DNA of 64,000 bases from Symbiodinium natans (GCA_905221605.1 CAJNDS010000501.1:60030-124029); one strand, 5' to 3'. Shown: positions 22,746-34,681, counted from the first letter of the stretch. Numbers and translations: made by a program. Notes: generated by a model from the sequence alone, not told the origin.

Positions 22746-25267
22746 CAAACCTCTGATTCCCGAAAACCTCCAAATGCCAAGAACCCCCCAAAAGAACCCA
22801 AAATCCTCAAGCAGCCCTTCCCAAACGAGCGGAGCAGCGTGGAATGTTTGCACTTGAGACTATGCATCTCTTGGCGCTCAGAGGCGTTTGCAATAAAAGC
22901 GCCTCTTGAAGAAAACTCCGCGGATTACCGGGAATTTTGGTTGCAAAGGGTCACATCACCACCGCGTCTGTATTTGAGATGTCTTGGAACGGAATCACCA
23001 TGAGCAGAATCTGTGAGGGGAGTTCGTGTGGGGATGCCGAACCAACTTCCGCGTAGAAAACGACCCGGATGTGTCTGCAGGAACCGGACAACAAAAAGAA
23101 CTGAGCACACAGTTCGTGTCACCTCCGCAGGAAGCCCTATGCGTGCCTGGGACCACTTGCGACGCGGACTCGGAAGAGCCATCGTCCAGTTCCAAAGCCC
23201 AGTGAGTCAGACAGCGGCCTTGGGTGCCATGATGATGCCTACATTGGCCTACATCGTGCGCCTCTCGTTAACTACAACTCAGCACACCCCAGGCCTGAGC
23301 CCAAGCCCAACCCCATTGTGCCGACGCCAGTCCAGATGCTAGAATGTTAGCCCCGGCGAAACACGTTGTCACAACGACGGCCATGTCACAATGAGACAAG
23401 TGCGTTGCATGCAGACTCGCCATAGCACTGGCCATCCAAACCAGGGCACAGCCTTCCCAGACAATCTTCCGGACACGCCCAGGCGGATAGCAAGCTGCAT
23501 CCAGCTGACGCCGGTAGCAGGCACCGCCTGGAGCTCAGATGAAAAATATGGCCGCCACTCTCAAAACATACATGCCTTGCTATACAAATCGGAAGATGAG
23601 CACAGAAAGGCCGTGAGAAGTGTCACAATAACATATGGTACTTCCGCTTACTCTCAGTAAAGGATTCCTGTATTCGCTTTCATTCATACATACATGAACA
23701 AGAAGCTGTGCTACCAGCGCCTTGCGATGAACGGATTCTATGCACGTGATGGATGGCCGAAAGTTTCGGCTTCCGGTTCAGCATTACGAACATCCAGTCG
23801 GCACCTTCCTTCCAATGAGCACATCTCAGCAGCGATGGCAAAGATGCTGGTTGATGATCACTAACATTGATGGATCCTTACTTCCCCTACTGCCTGCTTC
23901 CCCCCCCTTCGTCCCTTCTCTCTGCGCCTTACAGTCTTTGCTGCCTCTCCCTCCCGTCGCTTAATTAGAGAAGGTGACGAACTGTTTACCATGAAAAGGT
24001 GCTTGATGTCTTCAAGAAATTGGTCACCGCACGAATTGTCACACAAGTATCAAACATGCCACCTCGCCCATCCAGGCCCATTTGCGACGCGACCACAGCT
24101 CCAGTCCCTGAGCTGTTCGTGAGCGTCCAGGCCTAGCATCCAAACTTGCATCGGATTGTGGAATGACATGGAAAAAACGACCAATGACAGGACACTAACC
24201 ATCACTGGCCATTCCACGTGGACCCCACATGTTCCTGGACATCGTTTCCCAGCCTGTCGGTTCAGTCCTGGAGCATCGCTGCCACTGGCGCCAGCCTTTT
24301 CAAGGGTAGCAAAATTCACGAGTGTTGACCACTGCCCCGAACAAGGTGTCCCAATTGACAAGCGGCCACGGATTTTGCACCTGCCTTGCCTGTGAAACGA
24401 ACTAGTGCGAGGAAAGATCAGAAACGTAAGCGTGTAAGAATCTCCACGCACAAGACATGCCCAGCGTGGCACCTCGAGGAAGAGCAAGCAGTGCACAGAG
24501 TCCTGGTTCTGTCAGGAAGGCAGCTCCAAGCCGCAGAGAGCATTGTCAGTACCGAACAAAAGCTCCCCCATCGTTTCAAGGGACTCGGGTTCGGGTTGGA
24601 AGACGGTTCCATCGTGACAACACCTGTGGCATGGCGCAACGTGGTGCAGCCTGGCCTTGAAGCCCACTCCATGGCACAAGCTAGGTGCAAAGGCATTGCA
24701 CGAGTCCATGCATTCACCTTAGGCCAGAAAAGAAGCAAGCAAGGGCATCAGCAAGCACAGATGGTCTGCCATGAGTTTCCACCACAAAGGGTGCTTGTGA
24801 AGCTTAAGGAAAACTCCCCTATACCCAACATCCTGTCATTTAGCAGTCCTGCTGTCTAAGTGCCTTTCTTGATCAATCCTCGCTCAACACTCGCCATCTC
24901 CCGGCCGAGCAGCCAAGTCCAAGAGCATAAACAGACTTCAGCCTCGCGAAGGCAAACGGCTGGGCAGAGGTATCAAACTGACTTCAACCTCCCACGCCTG
25001 CTGTACTGAGCTCCGGCAGAATCTGTGCAGCTTGAGCCCGCACCAACCTGGCATGTTTCGTCCACATGCGCGGTGCGGTCTATCCCTGAAAGCCCAACAC
25101 ATGCCACATCCATGAATACCACCGCCAAGGCGTGAACAAACAAATGCTAGCAACGATGAAAGCATCTGCTGCACAGCCATGGTGTCCTTTTCTGGCCTTT
25201 TCAAAACCCTCATGAATGGCATGTTCCGTTGGGGTGCCTGTTTGTAGAGAAATCCACTGCGACTCAC

Positions 25268-25418
25268 CTCCCAGGGTGGATAAACGCTCTCGGGTGCTTC
25301 AGTCGAAAACCAAGCTGCCTCGCCATGCCTGGCCTGCTTTCTAGCCCTGATCCAGAATGAAATGCAAAACCATGCCGACCAATTGCATCTCTGAACTCTG
25401 ATTTCCCATCTCGAGATC
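25268..25418 (-). CDS. Possible 151-nt exon with strong splice sites
   Basis: Acceptor ttatccttctttcag and donor AG|GTGAGTC. It reads SRDGKSEFRDAIGRHGFAF then HSGSGLESRPGMARQLGF. The acceptor is preceded directly by another coding-like run ending HLNGEYYGPLQAHDCFG, which would leave a 16-nt intron. The alternative is one unspliced 196-codon frame through the whole block (24938-25528), whose composition is less convincing. Unresolved. Confidence 0.3.
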
Positions 25419-25764
25419 CTGAAAGAAGGATAACCGAAACAATCGTGCGCCTGAAGCGGTCCGTAGTACTCTCCGTTGAGGTGAAGAGGCACAGCCGATG
25501 AAGCATCCAGCCGCAGAGATTCCTTCAAGAGAACTCATGGAATGAAGCCAGGCGCGAAAGAGCTGGAAATTTGGAAAAAAGGAACCGCGTGGGGTGGTTG
25601 AACTCGGGGGCGTGCATAAAACATTGCCGTTGCATGTGCTGCAGCCTGCGTTCGAGAATGCATTTTTCAATTGCCCCCTTTCTGAACTGCATGTCCTGAT
25701 GCAACTCCAACCCAGCGCTGAGCAGGCACACAATGCTGGCCTCGGCATCCATGAAAACCGACAA

Positions 25765-25768
<4 letters not shown>

Positions 25769-25809
<41 letters not shown>

Positions 25810-25819
25810 CATACACACA
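25769..25819. repeat. CA microsatellite
   Basis: An uninterrupted (CA)n run followed by an imperfect ACAC tail. Confidence 0.95.
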
Positions 25820-26189
25820 CAAGCAACAGATGCCTGACCTCCAACATAGTACAATCTTTCAAACAACATAAAGCAAGCCGCAATGATAATGCGCATCTGC
25901 ATTCTTGAACTGCAGAACCCGATCACGGGCGCACTATGAGCACGTGCAAGTAGCAATCGTCCTGGTCAGGTCAGGAATTTGACAGCACCCACGCATGAAC
26001 GGCACTGTGACGACAGTGTCAGTCTCTCCTTCGTGATTCCATAAGAAGTCCGCAGGGAAGGATGAAATGTATAAGCAACAAACTACTCGTGAAAATTCTG
26101 GCGCATTCACAACCAGACTTGGGCCAGGAGCGACAGCAATTCCTTGTAGCAAGCTGAATCAAATTTCAACTGGTCCGACAATGGCCGAT

Positions 26190-26617
26190 GGGCAACAACC
26201 ACTACAAGCACAAGTACAACTAGAACGACAACTACAACTACAGCTACAACTTCACCTCCAACTACAACTACAGCGCTAAAGCTCCAGCTACAGCTGAAGC
26301 TACAGTTACAACTACCATTACAACTACAACTACGACTCCTCCTCCCGCCTCATGCTGCTGCTGCTACTGCTACTGCTACTGCTACTGCTACTGCTACTGC
26401 TACTGCTACTGCTACGGCTACTGCCACTGCCACTGCTACTGCTACTGCTACTGCCACTGCCACTGCCACTGCCACTGCCACTGCCACTGCCACTGCCACT
26501 GCCACTGCCACTGCCACTGCCACTGCCACTGCCACTGCTACTGCTACTGCTACTGCTACTGCTACTGCTACTGCTACTGCTACTGCTACTGCTACTGCTA
26601 CTACTACTACTACTACT

Positions 26618-26648
<31 letters not shown>

Positions 26649-26650
26649 CA
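26190..26650. repeat. Trinucleotide/hexanucleotide array (CAA/CTA, CTGCTA, CTGCCA, CTA, CGA)
   Basis: The array changes unit in blocks: imperfect ACAACT triplets, then CTGCTA and CTGCCA hexamers, then pure CTA and finally CGA triplets. It translates to poly-Leu/Pro on plus and poly-Val/Ala on minus in open frames of over 100 codons; I treat these as artefacts. Confidence 0.95.
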
Positions 26651-26864
26651 GGTGAGTTGGTGTCACCAGCCCGAGTAGTAAGATCGGTGTCGTACAACTA
26701 AAAAAAACTTGACAAAGCCAACGAAAGAAACACAATGCCAAAGGCACTTCTAAAATGTTCGTAACTACCAACAAAAGAGACAAAGCATTAAATTCGCCTC
26801 GGCTTCCTGCCGAGAAGCGTCTGGAACAAGCAGACCCGGATCGGCCCTCCTTCCCCCTAACCAC

Positions 26865-27007
26865 GCCACCCCCCCCCCCCCTGTGGGACCCCCCCCAATC
26901 GCTTGGAGGAGCTGCAACCCGGTGCCGTGGAGGGTCCCTGTCGGTCCCACAGGGGGTGCCTCAAAACCCCCCCCCACCCCCTCCCCCCTCCCCCACCCCT
27001 CCCCCCC

Positions 27008-27046
<39 letters not shown>

Positions 27047-27050
27047 ACCC
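26865..27050. repeat. Poly-C and C-rich tracts
   Basis: Long C homopolymers near 26868-26880 and 27000-27043, with C-rich imperfect repeats between. On the minus strand these are G-runs with the potential to form G-quadruplexes. Length may be unreliable in the assembly. Confidence 0.9.
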
Positions 27051-27571
27051 TCCCCTGGGCGGCCCGGCTGGCGACGTGCGTAAGTTAAGTGAAGCGACAA
27101 GGAATTAACAAAAGAGTTCCTCGCAGAGTTAAGAGACTTGTACAAGGAATAAATAGATATATATCGAAGTGTTAAGTAAATAGTAAGTAGGAACGGTAAC
27201 AACTGTATTAAGTTTGATGTAAAGATAGGCAATAAGACACGAGAGTTTCCGAAGTTAAGACCCACAATGATTACGCTTCAAAAGATGCACCCAACAAGTA
27301 CTGACCCTCCTCGACCACTGCTAGAACCGGAGATTTTCCGACCAGGAGCATTGTGTTGCTGAGGCGCAGCAATAGAGCTGTGCCATGGACCCTGAAGAGT
27401 TAGCTGATGTCGCGGCCAAGTTGGACGCAGCAGCTTACCGTAGCGTCTTCATTCTCTGAATTTGTGGACCCACTGCCGCCACTCAACATGGATTCAGAGA
27501 AACCTGCACCTGCAAGAGCTCATTCCGCAAGAGTTGCGCAATTCTCTCAATGAGATACTGGGACGCAGCAG

Positions 27572-28520
27572 GTGCTATTGGATTCAAACCTCAGCCATGA
27601 AGATCCCAGTGGACTGAGAAAGCGCCGATGCGGGATCCTACTTTGTCGGACATCTCAGACGCCCGAGCGTGTGCGGAGCCGCCGCAAGCTAGATTCTCGG
27701 AGTCTGCTCCGGCTCCAGTGGCGCGCCAAGCAGAAGAGGCCCTTTTCTGTAAATGAGAGATTGGCGACTGCCCGGCTGTTTGCATGGAGTCACCTCTCGT
27801 AATTCAGCTGAGGCTAAAGCACTCTGGTTGGAGGCACTGTCAGTTCTGCCCAGAGGACCGTCCGCCCTCAGAAACGCCCGTGTGCTCTGCCACCGACGTC
27901 GAGACCCCTTCTTCTGCAAGCGATGCATAGAGATGGCAGTTGCGGATGGCTCAGACTTTGCAAGAAATGCGCCCAGAAGCCAAACGTCGTCGTGCGTTCA
28001 CTGTCGTGAAGTCCGGCCCAGAGTTCGAGGAGCATGATGATGCTTGGGGGCCATGGAACCGCGGAAGTCCGATAATTAGGGCCGTTGGACTGCGGATCCG
28101 ATGCCGCAGTATCGAGCACTCGCTGGCCCTCTTTCCAGTGTTGCACATAAAGGGTGTCTTGCTGTCCCTTTGCAAGGAGAAATTGAGGAATGAACTCCTT
28201 TCTAAAGGCCATGAACTCAAGGTGCAACGCTTTGAGAAAACTGATCATGCATTGCCCTTGTGCAGGAAAGTCAAGGAAATGCAAGACGAACTTGGCACCG
28301 ACGAGCAACAGACTCTCTGCAAAAACTCGCCATGACTGTGCGTCTCGAGCTGTATGGCCGATGGGATTCCTCTTTCTTGCAGCAAGTCTTGAGCTTTGTG
28401 GAATCGAATTTCTGTCACAAAGGAAATTCCTTTAGGAATGCCCAAAGCGCTTTCTCTAATTCCTTGGAATTTACCTTGGCCAGGAGTATACTTCAAAACA
28501 ACAGGCTTGTTGATGACTAA
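27572..28520 (+). pseudogene. ORF1-like remnant of the LINE
   Basis: Several short overlapping plus-strand frames cover this stretch. A 131-codon frame at 27940-28335 (MRMAQTLQEMRPEAKRRR..; EFEEHDDAWGPWNRG..) runs into another at 28260-28520 (AMTVRLELYGRWDSSFL..). Moving from one to the other needs a frame shift. The position upstream of the endonuclease, and the charged, cysteine-containing sequence, suit the nucleic-acid-binding ORF1 of a LINE, but I recognise no RRM or CCHC motif. The call rests mainly on position. Confidence 0.45.
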
Positions 28521-28920
28521 GCCAGGTTTGAGTCAACCAATAACATTAAGTTTATTGCATGGAAAAGACGCATCGAACTTATGTAACTCTGCACGGTGCA
28601 GCTGATGTGCAACGGCCGTAGCCGACTTCTCGAGCCAGTTCAGGCAGGTAACGGACCAGGCGGACCAGAGTTTCTGTTCAACCCAATCGCCTTTTCTGCC
28701 TGCCACTGCCTTCAATACCAACAGACTTAGTCCTCTGTGATTTCCTGTCTTTGGAAGTGGTCAAATTACCCATCCTCAGGCCTTGACAACGGTACACGGA
28801 AACTGGTTCCAGTCAAAACACAACTGCACCTTCGGTCCACAAACATGAGCATCCAGTGCAACAACGGAGGCTAGGTCGACGCACACTTGTCTCATCAATA
28901 CGGACCCTGCTCTGAATTTC

Positions 28921-29676
28921 TTGGCTTGCGCTGCAGACAGCGGAGGCACTTCTCCTGCTTGCGCGCTCAACCCGTTCTATGAAGCTGACGCCACGATCCA
29001 AAATACGGGGCTGGTGCGGAATTCCACGAGTGTGAAGTCTCCGCCAGTCGATCTCTCTCTTTACGTCGAACAAGATGACCAGTGTGTTGTCGCAATGCTT
29101 AATGCATCACAAGCTCGAGATACGATACACGCACTTACGCATGTATCGGCTATCGAGGTCGTTGATACCGAACGTAAAGGAGCCAGCCCTGGCACCTTTC
29201 TCTACAAAGTAATTGAGGAAAACAGTCAGCTCCCTACACCGTGCCTGATTTTCGAGGGAACAGAGGCTGCATTACACCTGTATGGCCACACAATCCTCTG
29301 CTCCCCTCATCTTGGGCAAAGGGAGCTCTTTGCACTCTTCCTAATCCCGTACTTTGCTGAGAATCATGTCAGTCAAGCTTTAGCTTCGGACTGCAGCTCG
29401 AAAGAAGCTTGGCTAAGCGAGGTCCTTCGTGACTTTTCCTGCTTTGCCAAGCTAGCTCTACCGTGTAGACAGGCTGTGCACATTGGCATCGATGCACGAG
29501 GTGTTCACTACACCACTTATAAGCAAGGTACGGTGCATCAACAGACCGTCACCCACAACAACATTCCCCCTACACTCCCCACACAAGAGAAGGCACTGCG
29601 CATTTATGTCTACGATCGGCAACCTGCGGCGTACTTTTGTTTCTATGGGGTCCATAGGGACCCATTGCCCCTATGA
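28921..29676 (+). CDS. LINE-associated ORF upstream of endonuclease, unassigned
   Basis: 251 codons, starting MACAADSGGTSPACALNPF. Its TGA overlaps the ATG of the endonuclease ORF (ATGA at 29673-29676), an arrangement compatible with termination-reinitiation, although a simple frame shift in a once-continuous ORF explains it equally well. The sequence is ordinary globular protein with no motif I can name. It may be the C-terminal part of ORF1 or the N-terminal extension of ORF2. Confidence 0.6.
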   Translation: MACAADSGGTSPACALNPFYEADATIQNTGLVRNSTSVKSPPVDLSLYVEQDDQCVVAMLNASQARDTIHALTHVSAIEVVDTERKGASPGTFLYKVIEENSQLPTPCLIFEGTEAALHLYGHTILCSPHLGQRELFALFLIPYFAENHVSQALASDCSSKEAWLSEVLRDFSCFAKLALPCRQAVHIGIDARGVHYTTYKQGTVHQQTVTHNNIPPTLPTQEKALRIYVYDRQPAAYFCFYGVHRDPLPL

Positions 29677-31112
29677 CGTCGATCCGTGAAGTGGTGATCA
29701 AGGCAAGGTCTGTGATCTTCCTTGAGCACCTTAATGCTTATGTTGCCTGTCGTAGACAACGCGCACGTGTCAGATCCCTCAACAGCATCCTCCTCGCCTA
29801 TAACTTGCCACTCACCTATCTCACCACCCGTGAGCTGAAATTAGCTCTTATGGCCACAGATAACCGACCTTTCGACTTAGTCGCTGCTGTCAATCTTCAA
29901 CTCCCAACTGAAGAGCTCGAGCTTGCTTTGAACCTCATTGCTGACAAGCTCGTTCCTTATTTCGATTCGATCCCAAAAGAGCCGTGCAAACTGCAGGCTG
30001 TTATTAGTTGGAATGTCACTTCGCTGTGTACCTTTGACACTATTGGCCTTGCCAAGCTCCACACAATTGGTGCTTTGGCTCACCAAACGCCTGTGCTCTT
30101 ACAGGAAACTAAATGGAACGCTGCCTGCTTACAAAGGTTCAGACAGGCAACATCCAGAATAAATACAGTTGCCTCCCTTGCTGTATGGAAGGAATCTGGG
30201 CACTCTGGAGGAGTTGCAATTTGTTTACCGCAGAACTATAAAGTTGTAGAAACTATTGACCTTGTGCCTGGTTTTGCCCTTGCCGTGCTGGTCAGATTTA
30301 GGTCGGTATGCTATTGGCTTCTGTCGGTATATTGGCACCCTGATCAATGGGGGAAACTTTTCCCTGCACTCACTGCCTTTGTTAAAGATGCAACTCATGT
30401 GGTTGTCCTTGGGGGTGACTTCAACGCTGTTAATCAGCAGAAGGAAGGCGAGTATGCCCACCTCCTTGCTCAGGGTGATCTGATTGAATGCAAGTCTGAC
30501 AATCCAACCTTTGAGCAAGGCTCTACCCTCAGCCATCTTGACCATTACCTTATCTCCAGTTCACTGTATGTGTCCTCCCGGATCTGTTCAGTTTCTTGGA
30601 AGCACAAAAAAGCAACTGGAGGACATCATTTGGTGAAAATTCGGTTTCGGCCGAAACACAAGCTTGATAAGGATGTTGCGGCGATACCTGTTCGAACAGT
30701 TCCTGCTGCGGCCTTTTCTGTGCCACCAGCAACTACTGACTTACCTGGCATCGATGCAGCGGAAACTAGCCCTTCGCATCTCCTCCTCCGCAAATTAATT
30801 AATTGCACCAAAGCCCGCTTCCAAAAACTCTGTCCTTCTGACGCTCTCGTTGCGCAAAAAGCCACGTGTTTCCTGTGGCATGCTAACCTGCGCGCTCAAG
30901 CTGGTGATTCGATTGCTGCATTAATTAGGAAGCTGGTGCGCCTCCTGAACAGACGCCCTTGTGCGACAGTTGGCGTCGATTCCAAAACTGTTACGTCCTT
31001 AGCCAAGCACATCTCTATACCCCCCTTCACGCCATCAGGTAATGGTTCGGCTGAACTTCCGAGACATTGGCTTCAAGAGCTCTTAATCGGCTCCAACTTG
31101 GCGCGGAGTTGA
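29673..31112 (+). CDS. LINE ORF2 part: APE-type endonuclease
   Basis: 479 codons. Endonuclease/exonuclease/phosphatase-fold motifs are in order: SWN with N114, LLQET with E145, the SVYWHPD segment, GGDFN with D249 and N251, SHLDHYLIS with D290 and H291, and GHH with H318-319 in place of the usual S-D-H. This family nicks target DNA to prime reverse transcription. The last motif departs from S-D-H at the aspartate, which could weaken catalysis. About 110 residues precede the domain and about 150 follow it. The frame is lost near 31.09 kb, where translation continues in another frame. Confidence 0.85.
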   Translation: MTSIREVVIKARSVIFLEHLNAYVACRRQRARVRSLNSILLAYNLPLTYLTTRELKLALMATDNRPFDLVAAVNLQLPTEELELALNLIADKLVPYFDSIPKEPCKLQAVISWNVTSLCTFDTIGLAKLHTIGALAHQTPVLLQETKWNAACLQRFRQATSRINTVASLAVWKESGHSGGVAICLPQNYKVVETIDLVPGFALAVLVRFRSVCYWLLSVYWHPDQWGKLFPALTAFVKDATHVVVLGGDFNAVNQQKEGEYAHLLAQGDLIECKSDNPTFEQGSTLSHLDHYLISSSLYVSSRICSVSWKHKKATGGHHLVKIRFRPKHKLDKDVAAIPVRTVPAAAFSVPPATTDLPGIDAAETSPSHLLLRKLINCTKARFQKLCPSDALVAQKATCFLWHANLRAQAGDSIAALIRKLVRLLNRRPCATVGVDSKTVTSLAKHISIPPFTPSGNGSAELPRHWLQELLIGSNLARS

Positions 31113-31393
31113 AAGCAGCCCCCACGCCAAGCCTTCGTTCTCTTATTGCTCAAAGGGACTTGCAGGTTGACAAGTCTAAGCTCAAATGGCAGGCCTTCAG
31201 GAAAATCTGCCCACGAATTATCGATTCACAACAAGTCAGAAGTGAAAATGGCCAGCTGATTACATCGATGAGTCAGTTCGATGCTGCATTGAGAGCAACT
31301 AGGGCCTTCTGGCACCACTTCCCATGCCAATATGATAATCAATGGGATAAGCTCCTACAGCCATATGCACAAAGGGCCCTTCGTGCCGGCTGA
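31067..31393 (+). pseudogene. LINE ORF2 linker in a shifted frame
   Basis: 109 codons, overlapping the endonuclease and RT ORFs by 46 and 62 nt. It reads LQLGAELKAAPTPSLRSL.. to ..FWHHFPCQYDNQWDKLL, the segment that normally lies between endonuclease and RT. The exit shift lies near caaaggg at 31370-31378. Confidence 0.7.
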
Positions 31394-32798
31394 CCTGCCA
31401 GATGAGAGCACAATCTTCAAGGCCATTATCACCACCAAGGACTCCTCACCGGGTCCTGATGGAGTACCTTATGCCTTTTATAGGCAAAATCCGACCTATT
31501 TCGCCAACTTGCTTGGTGATCATATGTGGGAGATGTGCCTGTCTCAAGCTGATCATCCACTTCAGGCATTAGTATTCATTCCGAAGGCGGATAAGGGTGC
31601 TTATGCCGATAATTACAGGCCATTAGACATGCCCGACACGTGTGATCGAATCATTGACTCTGCAATCTATGCTGTCCTTGCTGAGTCTTTCAAAGACTCT
31701 TTGCATCCTGCCCAGGCCCTCCTTAACCATTTCAAAGAGCCACAGGCAAACTACGCTCAAATGCAGCATTACCTTGAGCTCAAAGATGCCCAGTACACCG
31801 TCATGCTTTCAGATTTTGCCAAGGCCTTTGAACGGGTGAACCCTTGGTGGGTTCTACAGTGCTTGGCGGCAAGGGCTGCCCCGGCGTGGATTAAAGCGTA
31901 TGTCATTCACCTCATGTTTGAGCGTCGCACCCAGCACAAGGTGCAAGGTTTCCTGCTCGAGCCTATTTCTATCCATCAAGGCCTTGCTATGGGAAGAGCA
32001 ACCTCTGTCGTCCTTTTCTGTCTTGCCTTAGACCCCTTGATTTGGGCGCTACATGACATTTCTTCCTTCATTAGACTAACTGCTTACATGGATGATAATA
32101 GCGCAGCATCCAGAGGCCTGCAATGGGTCGAACAGGCACAAAGAACTTTCGAACCAGCGCACAGTGCTGGCTTACAAGTTCTTCGGCATCATTGCTTTCA
32201 AGCTGGGTTTACTTCCTTGCAAGCACTCCCAGAGAATGCCAGGGTAAGCATCTCCCACTTTGGCGTGGCTTGGATTGAAGTAAACCAGCTCCCTCCATGT
32301 AGTGCTCTCACTATCGGAGGTCCTTCATTGCAGCAAGCCTTGTGCTTGCTTCTCCAAACAAATGTGCACAGCCTGGATCAGGCTATGATGATGTCCTTAG
32401 CCAGACTTGATATACAACACGGACTGCTCCTTGTCAGTGGCAACAAGTGCTACATTTTGGCTCGTGATGCTACTTCACTGCTTCTGGCTCGTGACATGTT
32501 GCAATGTATGTGTACGCAGCAGCACAACTTCCAAGCTTTGCTGGCTTGCATTATCACGTCACCTTGCAAATGTAAATGCAAGACCTCTATCCTTACCAGC
32601 AAACCCTTCAAAACTGCTGATATCCTACTCCTCGACACAACGCCATGGGGGTCTAAGATTATTGCAGAGACTGCAACAATGTTGGGCTTTATCCTGCGAG
32701 GCCGCATCTCGAAATATGAGTGGGAACAGGCAACATCTATTGATGAAATCAATTGGGTTGGGCAAAAAAAATGTCAGATGTCTCCTTGCGCATACTAA
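31332..32798 (+). CDS. LINE ORF2 part: reverse transcriptase
   Basis: 488 codons. Reverse transcriptase motifs: SPGPDGVPYAFYR (from S39), NYRPL, motif A SDFAKAFERV with D161, motif B QGLAMGRATS, motif C AYMDDN with D254 and D255. All three palm aspartates are present, so the domain itself looks intact. Downstream comes the thumb region. The frame ends at 32798, just past an A8 run (32764-32771) where the next ORF takes over, most simply a one-base homopolymer indel, in the genome or in the assembly. Confidence 0.9.
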   Translation: MIINGISSYSHMHKGPFVPADLPDESTIFKAIITTKDSSPGPDGVPYAFYRQNPTYFANLLGDHMWEMCLSQADHPLQALVFIPKADKGAYADNYRPLDMPDTCDRIIDSAIYAVLAESFKDSLHPAQALLNHFKEPQANYAQMQHYLELKDAQYTVMLSDFAKAFERVNPWWVLQCLAARAAPAWIKAYVIHLMFERRTQHKVQGFLLEPISIHQGLAMGRATSVVLFCLALDPLIWALHDISSFIRLTAYMDDNSAASRGLQWVEQAQRTFEPAHSAGLQVLRHHCFQAGFTSLQALPENARVSISHFGVAWIEVNQLPPCSALTIGGPSLQQALCLLLQTNVHSLDQAMMMSLARLDIQHGLLLVSGNKCYILARDATSLLLARDMLQCMCTQQHNFQALLACIITSPCKCKCKTSILTSKPFKTADILLLDTTPWGSKIIAETATMLGFILRGRISKYEWEQATSIDEINWVGQKKCQMSPCAY

Positions 32799-34681
32799 TC
32801 CTCGACAAAGCCTTCTGCAATATGTTGAGAAGGAACAAGCAAGCTCTTTCTCTTACGGCTTCAATGCCTGCCAGGATTCAATTTCATACGGCTTTCATTG
32901 CCTCTTGCCCTCTCTTCTGCAACTCCTTGTACGCTTTCACTAGAAGGCATTTGCTCAAGGCGTTAGCCATCGCCAGCTCGACTATTCTAAGGCGCCCTTG
33001 GATTCAGGCTAAACACCTTGCGGGCGTTCTTGATTTTATCAAAGCGCCTAGGGCAATGGATCCTGAGATGAGCGCCACATTGTCTAAAGTTGGTCTACTG
33101 CTGCGCTGGAGGGGCAAATGGGCTCTAAATGTTATCCTACATGACCTTGAGAATGCTCATGCTGTCAACCTTCCCTTCTACAATTCGTTGCTTTTGCAGG
33201 CTAAACAAGCCATCCAGAAATCTGTTTCTTTAGGAGATTCACCGATTATTGAGCAGTTCAAGAGCAAATGCCAAGATGCCCTTTCTGCTGCGCCGCCTGG
33301 AGTGAGCCCTCACTCAGGCGGTCGCAAGCTTAAGCACGCGCAAATTGCACTTAGAGCTGTGCTGCGAAACGCTGCTTGTGTGGAAGCGCAAGGATACCTT
33401 CGACAAAAAGTTGCGAACCATGTACACGAGAGTCAACTATGCGCCATTCTGCTTGCTCTTAATCTCCCTCCAAGGAACGTGGCCTCCGACGTCACTCGTT
33501 GCTACGCACTAAGATGGGCAATTGTCGAGGAAGCCGACGCGTACTTTGTGTATAGGCAATTTGCTTCTAGGGATGAGCAATGTAGAACTTGCCTACGCGA
33601 CCAAAAGGGAAAGGAACTCTGGTATGACAATGAGTTCGGAAGAAGGCCGGTTTGCGAACTTTGTCATCTCAACCAAAGCTGCCCCGATGACCTTGCCCAA
33701 ACCATCGGGTGCATGCTGCCTTGTTGTGATGTCAGCCAAGCACCGCTTCTGCAATGTGCTGCAATACCTGGTGCCCCAACTAGAACTATTACTTATAGAG
33801 CCGCCATACCAAATGAGCACCAGTGTACCTTTATCCAAAGTCATTGCTTGCTTTGTGGCTTGGGGGCAAACACGACCGAACATTGGCTTACTGCCTGCGT
33901 AGTCACTAAAGCCCCACTCTTCATTGTTCTAGTCACTTTGGGGTACGCTAGCACTGCCTCGTTCGATTCCCTTTGCCACAGTGCCCTTCCCAAGGCCGAT
34001 ATTGAGGGTGAGGTGGACAAAAAAATCTGTGCAACCCTGTTAGCATGGATTGCAACTATTCGAAGGTATGTCATGGAAGAGCAATGTACCTGGCACCCTG
34101 GATGGTGCGAAAAACCACAACGGGCAAAGCACATCAATAATATACCCAAGCTTGCTTCGCGCCTTTGGAATGCCATCCCGCGGATGCTGCTTCCCAAAAC
34201 GTTACCAGCATGGTGGGTTGACACGGAACGTTGCAAACCCTGTTGCAATGACGGTGGGCTTTCAATCGAGGTTAAGCATCCTCTCTCTGCCTTAATCAAA
34301 GCAAGTGCCCAAGGCGTTACCATCTCTCCCAAGAACGCCAACATAGGAGATGTCTTAGCGACTTTAGATGCCCAGCACTACCTGCTTGCTCCCATGTATC
34401 AGCAGACCCTAGGTGTTCCTAATGTCGCTCTTTGGCCCAAAATGTGCCACTGCGGCAACCTGCACCTAAAAGTAACTGCGTTGAGGCCAATCCCTGCTAG
34501 TACGCCACTTATTGTGGAATTAAAACCGGTCAAAGATACACACCTTGTCGCCCAATTTGATGGCAGCTGCCATGTGCAAGAAAGTATTGGTGGAGCGGGT
34601 GGTATCGTTTGGTCACCTGGGCCTGTCCCAGTAATTCTCGACACGATCGCCATCCCGCTTCAGCCTTGCCCAGACTCTATG
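32753..34681 (+). CDS. LINE ORF2 part: zinc fingers and N-terminal half of RNase H
   Basis: This continues the RT polypeptide after the A8 frame shift. Two Cys/His clusters are seen: C277-x2-C280 with a later C-x2-C-H, and C365-x2-C368-x8-H377-x4-C382, the latter matching the zf-RVT finger found after RT in many LINEs. RNase H starts with VAQFDGS (catalytic D603) and GGAGGIVW. The real coding sequence is cut at codon ATG 34679-34681 by the inserted elements; beyond it the frame runs on for 15 foreign codons to a stop at 34726. The other half resumes at 43452. Confidence 0.85.

Noticed and set aside
26350-26697. Open frames of over 100 codons translating to poly-Val/Ala (minus) and poly-Leu/Pro (plus)
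   Set aside because: They are the translation of a simple triplet/hexamer array, open in several frames at once.
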